The notes below the pieces were generated by a model that was not told the origin of the DNA, searched no databases, and saw only the letters and a list, made by a program, of their open reading frames with translations. DNA of 64,000 nt. Origin: Glebionis coronaria (lineage: Eukaryota > Streptophyta > Magnoliopsida > Asterales > Asteraceae). Made by a program: the position numbers and the translations under genes. Location: the NCBI GenBank assembly GCA_025667525.1, contig CM046876.1, forward strand, positions 77,161,235 to 77,225,234, in the 5' to 3' direction. Below, in pieces: positions 33,694 to 48,244 of the stretch. How positions within the stretch are numbered: the first letter of the stretch is position 1; every line of letters starts with the position of its first letter.

Positions 33694-33841
33694 TTATCAC
33701 TAATTTTTTTAGGTTATTTGCTTATTTAGCCCTGTATGTCACATACTCACATTCAAAACGCAAGTATGTATTATCACTAATTGATTTTTTAGGTTATTTG
33801 CTTATTTAGCCCTGTATATCACATTCAAAACGCAAGTATGT
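33694..33841 (+). repeat. Tandem duplication of a 71-77 bp unit
   Basis: Units 33694-33770 and 33771-33841 share TTATCACTAATT, TTTTTTAGGTTATTTGC, TTATTTAGCCCTGTAT and ATTCAAAACGCAAGTATGT. They differ by a 6 bp ACTCAC insertion and a few substitutions, indicating a recent local duplication. Confidence 0.85.
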
Positions 33842-35491
33842 GTATGTAGCTTACACCTTAATCATACATGTCTGCCTTGTTATCTTTATATTTTTGTTTT
33901 CTCAAAAAAGAATCGTACCTTGTAAACTTTCAAGCATGAAACAATAACCTACTTTAACATAAAAAAAAGTATTGTATCTTGTCATCCATTCGTTTCAAAC
34001 GATTTGAATGGCAGAGTCAGATAGAAAAAACGTATAGTATTGGATGCGTGATTTAAGTGAAGATAAAAGGTTTGATGGAGACTTTGGGATACAAGATAAG
34101 AAATTGAATGAACAAATTGTCAACAAATAATAGTTAACAGTTATGCAAACATATTTTCCAAGAGAAATTTATTGTTTAGGTAATTAGTGTTGATATATAT
34201 ACCTAATAAGAAGACTTAAAAATAAACTTAATTTTACGTGTTATTTTATGATTGGTGAAATACAGGGTCTATTATTTTATATTGTTTCTTTTTTCATTTG
34301 AGTCATTCACTCAACTATTTGTCTCAATCCTGTGATTAAGCTTCTTTTTAAGCTTGCGAATATGTCCATCTATATTTTTGTTAGGTAATTCTTTTGATGT
34401 TTTCTTTTTCTTGCATATACAAGGATTATATTGTTCTTGTTTGTTTAAAAAAACATTAACATCTTTCATTATTGTGTTGTTTTGGTAGAAAAAAAGAGAT
34501 GCTGCCAATGTTTTTCATCTCTATAATCTGTACATGTTTGTTACACAATTAGTAAAGATGTAAAGGAGAAGATAGTAACATGGCAAGATGATGATAAAAT
34601 AAGAGCCATGGGTAAAGCATCAAATGGCAAAACTACCCCTATGCCCATGTGAGTGAAGCACCCCACACCATCTTTCCTTTGTCTCAAAATCAACTCACAT
34701 GGAGGGCATATTGTCTTTTTCAGTTTTATTACTAATTTCTCCTACTCGGAATGTTTTTCTTTTCTGGTGTGTACTCATGTTTTCTTTTGTTAACTTAAGT
34801 ACTTAGGAGACAATAACAATGATTAGTTAAAAGGTCGAACCAGTTAACCAGATCTACTTTCATTCTTTTCTACAATAACAATGTTTTATTCTTTTAATTA
34901 TAGACTAATGCACAAATATAAATTTGACGTGCCTCAGTTACTAACATACTTTTTAGTTTAGTATATCTTTAATAACACAATATCTAAAAACGTGTACAAA
35001 AATCATTTTTTGTTATAATGAGATGTGTCTTTAATTCATTGATATGTTTAGTAATTTCTACCGTTGCATCAAACATTGCATTACATTTTTACCAAAATGA
35101 TATTCTGAAAACCTTGATGCATGCTTCTACGCGTTGCAACTTCATGATGCAGGGAGAAGAGAGGATTAATGGAATAATTTATCATTTTAGAAAAGCCAAT
35201 CCATGATTCAATGATTTTGTACACATGCAATGACAGTTGTAACAGTGAGTTTTTTGCTAATAAATAAACACTTTGCATGATGATGCTGATTATCTTTATC
35301 ACTAATAAAACCTAGTATTTAATTAAGTTCCTGATCCAAGAACACCTTTCTTGGTAACCAAGGGATATATGATAATTTGGCATGTGAGTTACCGATTTGA
35401 TTCTACTAACATGCATGATTGTTTAGTTAGATGAAAACTTTTTTTAAATATATATGAAGTATGACTCGCAAGACGCGTTAAAAGTTAACCA
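33842..35491. other. Unassigned AT-rich sequence
   Basis: No recognised gene. A short open frame at 34311-34508 (minus) has no domain. The only GC-richer piece is 34610-34720 (CAAAACTACCCCTATGCCC...), which could be old low-copy DNA, but I see no exon structure. Confidence 0.4.
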
Positions 35492-35496
35492 TTTAA

Positions 35497-36330
35497 GGGA
35501 GGTGATTTACACACTAAAAAATATGTTGTTTTGCCATATAGAGTTAAAATATATATATATATTTAAATTAGCATAAACCTATTCTACCAATAATAATCAT
35601 CCATTTTTTTAAAACCCACTTCCCACCATTTTTTTAAAAATTAAATATCTCACAAACGATAAATCGTCAAACGAAAAAAAATACACAATTGTGACGAGAA
35701 TTAAATCATCTATCTATCGAGGGGCACATGTATATACTTTCGACGAACTTTTTTTCGACTTTTTTTTCTTAAGTCACGTCTGGAGAGAATCATATATGAT
35801 TCGTCACGAATCATATATGATTCGTCACGAATCATATATGATTCGTCACGAATCATATATGATTCGTCACGAATCATATATGATTTTCAGAAAATCATAT
35901 ATGATTCGTGATATGAATCATATATGATTTTCTGAGAATCATATATGTTTCGTGACGAATCATATATGCTTCTCTCCAGACGTGACTTAAAAAAATCGAA
36001 AAAAAGTTCGTCGAAAGTATATACATGTGCCCTCGATAGATAGATGATTTAATTCTCGTCGCGATGATATGTTTTGTTTTACGTAACGATGAACGGTTTG
36101 TGAGATATTTAATTTTTAAAAAATGAGTTTTTTTGTTACATAATAAAAATGGATTGTTGTGATTGGTTGGTTGAGTCTATGCTAAACTAAGGGTCTATGA
36201 GGATCTTTTTCCTTGCCGTATATACCTTTAATAATTACTACTTATATTTACTCTTACAAGAACATAAATGTTAAGACAACATATTTGTGAGTGTGTCAAT
36301 CAAATTTAATTGTGTGCAAAATCACCTCCC
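35497..36330. mobile_element. 834 bp foldback element with long inverted arms
   Basis: The outer ends GGGAGGTGATTT and AAATCACCTCCC are perfect inverted repeats, flanked by the direct repeat TTTAA (35492-35496 and 36331-36335). The inner arms (about 35564-35795 and 35968-36195) are also inverted copies, with near-perfect stretches such as AATTAAATCATCTATCTATCG and GTATATACTTTCGACGAA. The centre holds an array of GAATCATATATGATTC palindromes. The 5 bp duplication does not fit the standard 3, 8 or 9 bp classes, so I leave the superfamily open. No ORF of transposase type is present. Confidence 0.8.
35794..35970. repeat. Palindromic tandem array at the foldback centre
   Basis: A 16 bp perfect palindrome GAATCATATATGATTC is repeated with a 5 bp spacer GTCAC (21 bp period, about four regular copies). 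Variants follow in which the spacer becomes TTCAG/AAAA or GTGATAT. Because each unit is self-complementary, the array and the arms can fold in several registers. Confidence 0.85.
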
Positions 36331-36335
36331 TTTAA

Positions 36336-37390
36336 TCAATAATAAAACTTTTGATCCACTAACTTGTGTGTGAAAAATTCATTTTGATTTTGTAAATGAG
36401 ATTTTTGGGCCAAAATGAGTTCGAAACTACCGAACTTGTGCGATCTTGCGGACATAAATGCAGACTCCAAAGTTCGCATAAGCGTCTATCTTTTTGCTGC
36501 AAGTTCGGATCTCATTTTCTTTCCAGAATATTTTGTAAACTATTTTAATAATAGATTTCGATTTATTGAAGAAGTTATTTAATCTATTTTAGGAATTCAT
36601 CTAGACTTATTCAAGTAGTCTAATTAAATAACTTTGTGTTTATAATTGATGTACAAATCGTTTTATGGAAATAACATATTTGTAAATTAGTTTATATCTA
36701 AAACATATCTTATATGGAACAGAATACCTTGTGTTGGTGACCAAGATAAATTTTCACTATACAATAAATGTGCCTCATTCGTTTTAGACAAGAAAAAACA
36801 CATTTTCATCACCAAAATTATTCTAGTAGTTCATCGTGACACAGATTTGCTCGAGTACCTTTACCACGGATATGAAAATAACACTAGTGTTGATGAGTCA
36901 TTTTGGGCTGCTAGACACTAGTTAGTATTATGGTCATAACTTTCTCCTTGGGACTCGGATTAACGTGTTTTCGAATGTTCTAGAAACTAGAAAAAATCCT
37001 ATACAACATAATGTCATTTTAATTTTGTGGTATTTGGATGAAGTTAGTCAGACAAGAGCATCAGTTGGACTGTCTATTGTCATTTAGTCTTTGTGCCTGA
37101 CCATTTTCTTGCTTTTAGTAAAGTTGGTGTTTCAATAATAATTAGAGAATGGGTAAATGTAAGTAGATCAAATTAATGCTTTTGTACTTGTATGAGGGGC
37201 AAAAATAGGATTAGCTGTGAAAGAAAGAGCCCGACATTCATTAAATTATCATTGTAAGGCAGTTCAGAAAATATAAGATAATAAACAGTTTGTGTTTGCC
37301 ATTTGCGAGTTGAATTCAATTCCTCCAAGTGTGTGTTAAATATTGTTTCAGCTGATTCCTTGTGCTTATCTTTGTCGACGATGTCATTTG
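36336..37390. other. Unassigned sequence left of gypsy-3
   Basis: AT-rich, no supported gene. The 100-codon minus-strand open frame at 37173-37475 overlaps real gypsy gag sequence on the other strand and shows no domain. Confidence 0.4.
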
Positions 37391-37394
37391 GTAT

Positions 37395-38805
37395 TAAAGA
37401 CAAGGTTGAGTAGGTTGGTCGACGTCGTACCCGTAACGTCAACCAGTTGTATGAAAAATCTAACCCCTGAGACATTGAGGTGAATAAGTTAAGACAGCTT
37501 GTGCAACAACTCTAGTTGCGTCTCGAGCGCGTGGAGGCTCCTAGACAAAACCAAAATGAACCAGAAATGAAGATTCCGAAGATGATAAATTCAACCCCTT
37601 TCATGTTAATCGTAACTCGGAATCTAGTGGTGAAGAAGCTAAATATAAGCAAAATGACCGAAGGAACAATCGAACCCGTCGTGGTTCTAACATGAGGTTA
37701 GACATTCCAGTGTTCGAAGGTAAGATTCAACCCAATGAGTTCATTGATTGGAATAACATAGTCGAGCGAGTTTTTGACTATCAAGAAGTCCGTGATGATT
37801 TGAATATAAAAATCGTTGCCATCAAGCTCAAGAAGCATGCTTCTGTTTGGTGGAAACAATTAAAGCTAAGAAGAGATCACGATAACAAACCAAGAATTAG
37901 GACATGGGAGAAAATGAAACGCGAGTTACGAAAAAAGTTTTTACCTAATGGGTATTTACATGAAGCATTTCTCCAGTTATTTGATTTTGCACAACGTGGT
38001 CAATCTATGGTAGATTACACCGAGGAGTTTGATCATTTAATGTTAAAGTGCGGTACTACAGAACTTGAGGAGCAAACTATTGCAAGGTATTACCGTGGGT
38101 TACGAAAAGAGATTTATGATGTGGTTATTCAACATCAGTTTATCTCGTATAATGATGTTTATAAACATGCCACAAAAGTCGAGAAACAACTTAAGAAGAA
38201 AGAAGGCCGAAAATCAACAGCCTATGGTATTAGTCGAGGGTTCAAATCGAGGTATGCAAATAATAGGGCCATTGGTACATAAAGTACAAAACTAGTTGCA
38301 ACAAAAAAGCCTCCTACACCCCCACAAACACATGATGCAGGGGCTGGTACTTCTCGTACTAGGAAAAAAGTGGTGCAATGTTTCAAGTTCAATGTTCTAG
38401 ACATATTTCAATTGATTGTCCTAACCAAAAAGTTTTTACCCTTATCAAAGAACCTATAGAAGAAGAATCTCAAGAGTTTGATTCGCCTCCGGTATTTGAT
38501 GAATCATTGGAACAGGAAGATGTGATATATGGAGATACGGGAGAATTATTAGTGATTCGAAGGGCATTAGCTGCTGATTCAACGAAAGATAGTGCATGGC
38601 TTCGCCACAAATTTTTCCATACGCGATGCAAATCTCATGGGAAGATTTGTTATGTTATCATCGATAGTGGGAGTTATGAAAATGTGGTTTCAGAAACAAT
38701 GATTAAAAAGTTATCTCTTAAGACCAAAAAACACCCCCGTCCGTACAAGCTCTCTTGGCTACAAAGGGGAAGATCTCTTCAAGTAGATAGGCGATGTATA
38801 GGTAC
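37395..38805 (+). pseudogene. Gypsy-3: gag and protease relic of a chromovirus-like Ty3/gypsy element
   Basis: The N-terminal coil (DIEVNKLRQLVQQL, then TAG, then LRLERVEAP) precedes a frame open from 37569. The capsid domain has RLDIPVFEGKIQPNEFIDW, VAIKLKKHASVWWKQLK, RTWEKMKRELRKKFLP, MVDYTEEFDHLMLKC and EEQTIARYYRGL. A stop at 38280-38282 and a shift within the zinc knuckle (CFK in one frame, QCSRHISIDC in the other, near 38385-38395) break it. The protease has VIIDSGSYENVVSETMIKKLSL. It ends at 38805, where a copia LTR begins. RT and integrase are absent. Gag style suggests a CRM/Galadriel-type chromovirus; that lineage is a guess. Confidence 0.82.
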
Positions 38806-39513
38806 TGAATATGATAAATAACATATCAAACATAATCAAACGCAACGAAACAAGCACCCATGAACGGATCTATAGAGTCATATGATCAATCAACAAAAAG
38901 GGAGATAAAATTATATTTTGTAGCGCGGTTCGGTAAGATCAACCAGAGAAAATCACCAACACAAGATCTAACCAAGAAAATCAAGTGATTAAAGTAGATC
39001 ACCTTTATGTAGAAACACAATACACGTTAATGTATAACACGTAGATGCTAGTATTAATACATGTAACTCTTTGTCAAGCCTTTAACTACAATTAGTTAAA
39101 GTTTAACAAAATGACAAAAAATTTAAGTCACCGCCTTAGATGATATTTTTCCATCACTTTTGATGGGAGGAAGATAAATCGTACATTAGGATTTCTTGTG
39201 TTATACTAACTATGGTATAATGATCAAAACAAATCAATGTGTCATTTTGACTAAATCAAAACGTATGGAAACCATTTAAGCCACATTAAATCCTTTAAAT
39301 GGGCCTTATGATTTATTCCTTCAAGTCCATTTACTAAGTCTATACTTAGTAGTTAAAGGACCAATCATCATCCCGAGTTACGAAAGTTATGTATACCATG
39401 AATACAATAGACACGATATATTAAGTGATACCTTTGTGTATATGTGTGTGAACCCATAGGCTCACATGTATCTAGCCATATAATTAGTTGTTATACATTA
39501 ATAAACTCTAACA
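38806..39513 (-). repeat. 3' LTR of copia-3
   Basis: On the minus strand it runs TGTTAGAGTTTATTAATG... to ...ATCATATTCA, immediately downstream of the polypurine tract. The start is firm from the tract; the end is placed where gypsy-3 protease coding stops and by the terminal CA. Confidence 0.75.
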
Positions 39514-40332
39514 ACTCCCACTTGCGCACGTCATAATAATCATGTAATTATACAAACAATTATTAGCGTCTAGCAACACGCCAATACCCCCATAAACATA
39601 TGAGGATAGTTTCTCAAACATCTCATTTTAAATGGTTTAGATATTAGTCATCCTTTTGTTTCAGTTACCGTGTTAAAATTTATACATGGATCAACAGTCA
39701 TTATAAGTTTAAGTATTCTGTTTATCGACATTGAACTATATTTCCAAATTAATTAAGTATCATCTTAATTACATTTAGGAGTGGCCACACATACATCTAT
39801 ACAATTCATCGAGGGCCCCAATAGTATCTAACTCCAACACATGTGGATGAAGAAATCCTATTTTGATTGCGCATGTCGTTTATGTATTTCACATCGCACC
39901 TAAAAATGGTCTTTATGGCAGCCTTGTTCACATCGAACCATATCAGGGATTGACATTACAAACATACAAAATCTACTGGCATCTCAAGTATAAGGATGCG
40001 AGATTCACTATTGACGTTGATCCATGTAGTGAATTATCATAGGTTGGTCAATCTAATGTTCATCCAATGAACACATATGAGTTTGGTGGCATCACTAATT
40101 AATATTCATTTCAAATGAATATGACTAACTCACATTTGTCTTAATTCAACAATACTCCCGTATTGTCAACCGACAATAGATAATTTTGAATAACTTGATT
40201 ACTATTGGGTTAAACATGCAAATAATGGACACAGTTGATATAAAATGAAAATGATCATATCTCATAAATCAGTTCATTATAAAATAAAAAATATTTTACA
40301 TCCCAATTATTCAAATACTAAAATATATAAAT
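39514..40332. other. Copia-3 region between LTR and pol end
   Basis: About 0.8 kb beginning with the copia-3 polypurine tract (39515-39523, minus). It is the 3' untranslated part between the pol stop and the LTR. It has no ORF and no other repeat that I recognise. Confidence 0.5.
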
Positions 40333-41610
40333 CTACATGAAACTACTAGCTGGTCTAAGTCCAATGCTCCTAGCATGCTCGACATGTTTGGTACAAGACA
40401 TTGGTTTTGTAAACATATCAGCTAAGTTGTTATATGCGTGAACTTTGAGAATACGAATATCATCTTCTTGAATTACTTCTCAAATGTAGTGATATTTTCT
40501 TCGAAAATAACCCTTTTGAACTCCAGGTTCATCGGCTATGATAATTGAACCCATATTATCGCAATACATTTCCATAAGTCTATCGTTGTTGGGAAAAACA
40601 CCAAACCCAAACATGAATTTATGTATCCAAATTGCTTCCATTGCAACTTTAGAAGCAGCTATGTATTCAGTTTCTATAGAATACATCGAAGTAGTGCTTT
40701 GTTTAAAACTCTTCCAATCAACAACGCCTCCGTTCATCATGAGACATATCCGGTTTATGATCGAAGATCATCCTGATCTGTCTCCCAACTGGCATCAGTG
40801 TAGCAAGTAACACCAAGCTCAGTTGTTAAATGACCTCCACAAACAAGAACATATCTTTAGTATTTCGAAGATACTTTAATATGTTGTTTACAGCAGTCCA
40901 ATGACACTCACCTGGATTTTGTTGGTAACGAATTATAAGGCTCTAAGAGAACGCTACATAATGTCTAGTGCAACTTACATCATACATGATGGATCCTACA
41001 ACCGAAGCATAAGGTACTCCTTTTATTCACTTTACCTCATTAGGTGCGAAGGGATCTTGAGTCTTAATCAATTCTACATTGGATTGCATTAGAAGACTCC
41101 CACGGTTGGAGGCATCCATCCTAAACCGCTTTAAGATTATGTCAATGTATGCACTTTGACATAGACCAATTAATCACCTCGATCTATCTCTGTAGATCTT
41201 GATTCCTAGAATGAACGCCGCCTCACCCAAGTCTTTCATGGCAAAACATTTTCCAAGACATGATTTCATATCATGTAGCATTGGAAAACTGTTTCCCATG
41301 AGTAATATTTTATCGACATATAAGACTAAGAAAACAACGATACTTCCACTAGCTCTCTTATGTACACATGGCTCATCAGGATTTCTAATGAAACCAAAAT
41401 TTTTGATCTCCTCATCAAATCTATTGTTCCATGTCCTAGATGCTTGCTTTAATTTATAAATTGATCTTTGAAGATTGAATAATCGTCTGGGATGTTTAGG
41501 ATTCATGAACTTCAGGTTGCACCATATAAACTTCTTAGTTAAAATGGCCATTCACAAAGGCGGTCTTGACATCTATTTCCTAAATCTCATAGTGATGTTC
41601 GTTTCGCAAG
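40333..41610 (-). pseudogene. Copia-3 RT and RNase H remains
   Basis: Minus-strand pieces. RT at 41174-41600 includes DVKTAF, PKHPRRLFNLQRSIYKLKQASRTWNNRF, LYVDKILLMGNS (YVDD altered to YVDK) and MKDLGEAAFILGIKIYRDRS. RNase H at 40333-40810 includes VDWKSFKQSTTS, ETEYIAASKVAMEAIWI, MYCDNMGS, and a C-terminus ending NLADMFTKPMS...GLRPASS. The catalytic second Asp of RT is lost, and several shifts break the frame. The YGLKQ motif reads YKLKQ. Clearly a copia pol, long dead. Confidence 0.85.
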
Positions 41611-44645
<3,035 letters not shown>

Positions 44646-46533
44646 TTACATATCCTCTTTCGTTTCATCATTAGGTGGAGCATTTGATGGGTAGAAATGT
44701 GGTGGATAAGGTGGTGGTTGTTGGGTGTAGTAGAATTGCTCATGGTGATATCCAGGTGGTCCATAAGGTCCACTCATCGGAACACTGTATTGTTCCACCA
44801 TCCTCTCAAAAACTGAAGTGTATCTATCCATACTATAACATTGGAGCTCCATTATAAAGCCAAGTTGGTCTTGCCTAACCTCCATCCTTCCCATCCTTTC
44901 ACAAACATCTTGAAGTGATGCACGAAGGGCTCGCGGCAAGTTCACACGTGGTGTTCTCGCTGGCGCCTCTTCCCGCATCAACCTTCCATCGGCTCTAATC
45001 AAATCTCTCAAGGTGTTCTTGTCAATGGTATCACACACGATCGGCGGACTAAGACTACCAACGACATCATCGGTCAAAAGTCTCATTCTTCTGGCTAACC
45101 TAGTCACAAATTGTCCACACATAATCATGCTACTTGCTTGACTACTATGACCTTTCATTTTTATCCACATTGTAATGACCCAAGACACATTAGCATATTG
45201 CTCACGGTTTTTGTCCCTAAACATACTTAGCAACCGCAAATCATTCTTTTAAACTTTATCATACCCCGCGTTCTTTGACAAACCACATAAGCAATCATCT
45301 TTTGAAGCACCCTCAAAAGTGGACCAGAAATCCTAGTGGTTGAGCTCCTAGATAAGCTCAACAGATCCTCATCCGAACAAATTAATACCCAAAACTCATT
45401 AACATTAAAATTACCATGATCACGTTCACCTCTTTGAAAATAAACTTTAAATCCTTCCTCATTTCGCTCCTCTCTAGTATACAGCTCCAAGTATTTAGAA
45501 AACTCTTTCAAAGTCAAAGAGTGACCTCTCCCACAAAGGCGAAAACTCAAAATTTTCTTAGTCACTAGCTCATCACCATCAACATATTCATCAAAGTGAA
45601 AAGTAGAGAAAAACTCAAGAACAAGCTCCACATAGATTTTCTCCCTACAAGTAAAAGCACGAACCCAAGCGTTCGATCGAAATAAAACCTCTTTTCTTCC
45701 AGCTTCGATCACAACTATCGAAATTATCTCCCTAATTTGAGCTTCACAACCAAGTTCACTCGAAACTCCAAAGTCTACAATGCTAGGTGCCAAAATTTGT
45801 TTCGGTAGTAGAAGACTAAGGGCATTGTTGTATATGGTTTTATCATTAGTGTTGCATCCAGGCCAATTCAGAAATGGGTGGCTAGGAACTCCCATAAGTG
45901 TGGCACTCGCCGACTCGATATGCTTTCGTCTCTTGCCTCGTCTTGATGAGCCGGTCTCGTAATTTCCAAAACCTGTGTTCTGCAAAATTTATCACACAAA
46001 CAAACATATATCATTGTTAGATAAGCATTAGGGATAAAAGGTATCCCTACGTTAGTGTTCTGATCTTTCTGTTTGTTTTTAGACAAAAAGTACGGCGCAC
46101 AAATGAAAAGTGCGGCGTACTTCCTGGGAAAAATCTGCTAAAGTGAGGCGCACAAAGGGAATGTGCGGTGCACAATCTGGGAAAACTTAGCATATGTAGG
46201 GGTAACTACTAATTTTAACCAAATCCGCGAATTAATGGTTACAAATTAACAACAATGCTAGAATCAAACACTAAACCATTCCCAATTCATTTCAATCCAC
46301 GACATTACTCAATCCTAAGGTTTAATTTCAAAAACCATAATTGTTATATTTTTATGTTTTTCAATACATTCTGATAATCAAATCTATCCTTATCAACATC
46401 CCTATTCCTAATTACGAATCTAACTTAATCTGATTATGAATTACTAAGAACCCTAATTGAAAAATTAATAAAAAATTAAAACTAATAAAAGAAAATATTT
46501 ATAAATAAAAGATTAAAAAATTACTCTAGACAT
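44646..46533 (-). pseudogene. Athila-type env-like ORF (two exons, one frameshift)
   Basis: Exon 2 runs 45979-44646. Its N-terminal part has a basic start (SRRGKRRKHIES) and the conserved block (CGRGHSLTLKEFSKYLELYTREE, ISGPLLRVLQKMIAYVVCQR) that I recognise as the Arabidopsis-retrotransposon ORF-1/Athila family. A lost base near 45236 moves the rest into another frame, which continues without a gap (LLSMFRDKNREQYANVSWV, a helical region, then a Tyr/Pro/Gln-rich tail ending at 44646). A three-codon exon 1 (ATG at 46533) is inferred from a GT donor at 46524 and an AG acceptor ending at 45980. In Athila this ORF sits downstream of pol and its role is unproven; I see no transmembrane segment. 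Confidence 0.78.
45980..46524 (-). other. Proposed intron of the env-like ORF
   Basis: 545 bp on the minus strand from GTAATTTTTT to AATTTTGCAG. It joins ATG-TCT-AGA to the open frame of exon 2 in phase 0, is strongly AT-rich and contains two of the twin palindromes (46090 and 46143). Without it the ORF has no ATG near its conserved start. Confidence 0.55.
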
Positions 46534-46970
46534 GATTTCGAGTGTGAATTGGAGTAGAGATCGAAAAATATTTTAGGTGAAGATTCAATCAAAGAACCGT
46601 CGGGGTTTTTTATGTGTTTTTTTTATTTTTTGTTTGGAATGAAAATAAAGTTTGTAAAAAAATTTCGTCCAGAAGTGTGGCGCACTTTTGAAATGTGCGG
46701 CGCACAATCTGTGCTGACAGATACAGTTTCTGTAATTTTAGTACACTATACACAAATCTTCAAAGAAAACCTCTAATTCATTTGATTCCATAAAGATATA
46801 ACTAGGGAAAACATTCCCTTCTTCTAAGACTATCCTAAAACATCTAGGACTCTTAGATTTTGACTTCCGTCTTATTGATTATCTACATACAAAAGATAAA
46901 AATGCAAAAAGTAACTAGGAGCCAAGGATGCACTCCTCTTCTCCTCCATATCTTTAGTTATAGCAGAAGT
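46534..46970. other. Spacer between post-protease segment and env-like ORF
   Basis: About 440 bp, no coding signal. It holds one twin palindrome (46675-46705). RT, RNase H and integrase (normally 2.5 kb or more) would be expected here in a complete Athila element. Confidence 0.6.
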
Positions 46971-47338
46971 TTAGAGGTGACATGATATCACTCTCCATGT
47001 AACATCCCGAGACCTCTCTATTGGTGTCCTTGGTCTCGTATACCTTCTCGTACCTCTTTCCAATGGATCAATAATAACCATGGCTACGTGCCATTCACTA
47101 TCTCCATCTTTAGCAATGTTTTCAAACTCTCTATTATCCCCAACTTGCCAATATTTGTATTTCAACGAAACGGGAAGTGCTCCAAGCATCCCCACAATTT
47201 TTTTGTATACACATATGTCAAAGAAAGGGCGTGGTAGCTTCTTTCACTTAGTGATGCATCCGAAATTTCTTCCCTTTCCGTCCATGGTTGCAAATGTGGT
47301 CCATAAATTGGCATACCATTCTCATCTCTTTTCACAGT
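46971..47338 (-). pseudogene. Post-protease segment of the Athila-like relic
   Basis: Minus-strand reading continues past TAG (47339-47341) with RDENGMPIYGPHLQPW, then shifts frame near 47215 into GMLGALPVSLKYKYW, DGDSEWHVAMVIIDP and a basic tail. I remember similar text following the protease in Asteraceae retroelements, but it has no named function. It stops where the untranslated spacer begins. Confidence 0.6.
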
Positions 47339-47818
47339 CTAGTGCTTATCGTCTTCATCATCATTATCATCATCTTTCTTAGCCTTGAGTACATTATAGT
47401 TTTGATGGACAAACCCATCAAAGCTAGTCATAATAGTTTTTCCAACATCTATGTTTGCACCAATGGTGTGCAAAAATTTCCTTCCAACCACTAGTTGAAT
47501 ATCTCGAGCAATACGAATGTCGAGAAGCATAAAATCAGCTAGTATTGTAGTTGTACCAACTTGGCAAAGAACCCCAAGCAAACGTCCAAATCCCTCCTTG
47601 TAGGAGTGATCTAGCATTTTGATAGGATCAAACCTCGGTTTGACTCTACCAACATCTAACATTTTGAATATTCCATATGGCATGACATTGACATTCGAAC
47701 CCGTGTCAACCAAAGCATTATAAGTAGTTTTACCCTCCAACCTTATTAGTAGGATAAAGTAACCCGAATCTTCTTTTTCAATCATTACTTTATTCTCACG
47801 AAGCATTTGAATAGCCAC
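47339..47818 (-). pseudogene. Aspartic protease of the Athila-like relic
   Basis: The active-site motif is LVDTGSNVNVMPYGIF (D-T-G). It is followed by the body with MLDHSYKEGFG, VGTTTILADFMLLDI and VVGRKFLHTIGA (the flap/C-terminal region) and an acidic Asp/Lys tail that ends at a TAG. It cleaves the gag-pol precursor in active elements. The N-terminal extension (IQMLRENKVMIEKEDSG) connects, after an in-frame stop near 47845, to the gag end. Confidence 0.8.
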
Positions 47819-47872
47819 ATCTTCATAATCCGATGTTAATCCATCTTAAACTTTCAATTTATCGAGCAAAAC

Positions 47873-48240
47873 TCAATCAACGATCATCTTATATTTATCA
47901 CTATATTTCAAAGTTTTGATGATATGTCGATACATGTTCAACAACATGGCTCTTTCTTGAATATCTTCTTGCAATTCCTCCATTGATAGTTCTTCTCTAG
48001 TTAAAGGTTTGTTGATGGTGAGTGAAGGTCCTTCACCATTGTAGTTCAACTTGTAAGTGTGGGCGGGCTTCTTACCTTTGTTTCTTTTGTTTTTTTCCCA
48101 TGCTACAAACAAATCTAGGAGCATCGATTTCCTCGGTTTTAATGGGTGGAAAATCATCAAAATTAATGTTGTCAAGTATTGCATCAATTTCTCCAAAATC
48201 CAAGCTTTCATGCACTTTTGTTCATAAAGTAAGTACGCCA
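47873..48240 (-). pseudogene. C-terminal gag part of the Athila-like relic
   Basis: Basic and helical text (KRNKGKKPAHTYKLNYNGEGPS, PLTREELSMEELQEDIQERAMLL, MYRHIIKTLKYSDKY) ends at TAA. Upstream, another frame reads DFGEIDAILDNINFDDFPPIK...FVCSMGKK, so an extra A in the run near 48090-48100 shifted the frame. It is truncated at 48244 by the adjacent LTR; the first residues of the nominal ORF come from that LTR and are not gag. Confidence 0.65.
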
Positions 48241-48244
48241 CAAG

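Larger units (their letters stand above)
38806..41610 (-). mobile_element. Copia-3: truncated Ty1/copia element on the minus strand
   Basis: A 708 bp 3' LTR (38806-39513) lies on the left, with its polypurine tract just to the right (AAGTGGGAG read on the minus strand at about 39515-39523). It is followed by RNase H and RT coding remains up to about 41610, where similarity ends. The 5' two thirds (gag, integrase, 5' LTR) are missing. It inserted into the protease of gypsy-3; the five bases left of the LTR are GGTAC, but no matching right copy was found because of the truncation. Confidence 0.8.

Noticed and set aside
34311..35302. Short frames that might be a host gene
   Set aside because: All under 75 codons, AT-driven composition, no splice pattern or similarity I recognise.
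35794..35880. CRISPR-like regular repeats
   Set aside because: The 21 bp period has a fixed 5 bp spacer, not unique spacers, and this is a plant nuclear context.
35691..35927. 78-codon frame with repeated SYMIRHE units
   Set aside because: It is the translation of the palindromic array in the foldback element, not a protein gene.
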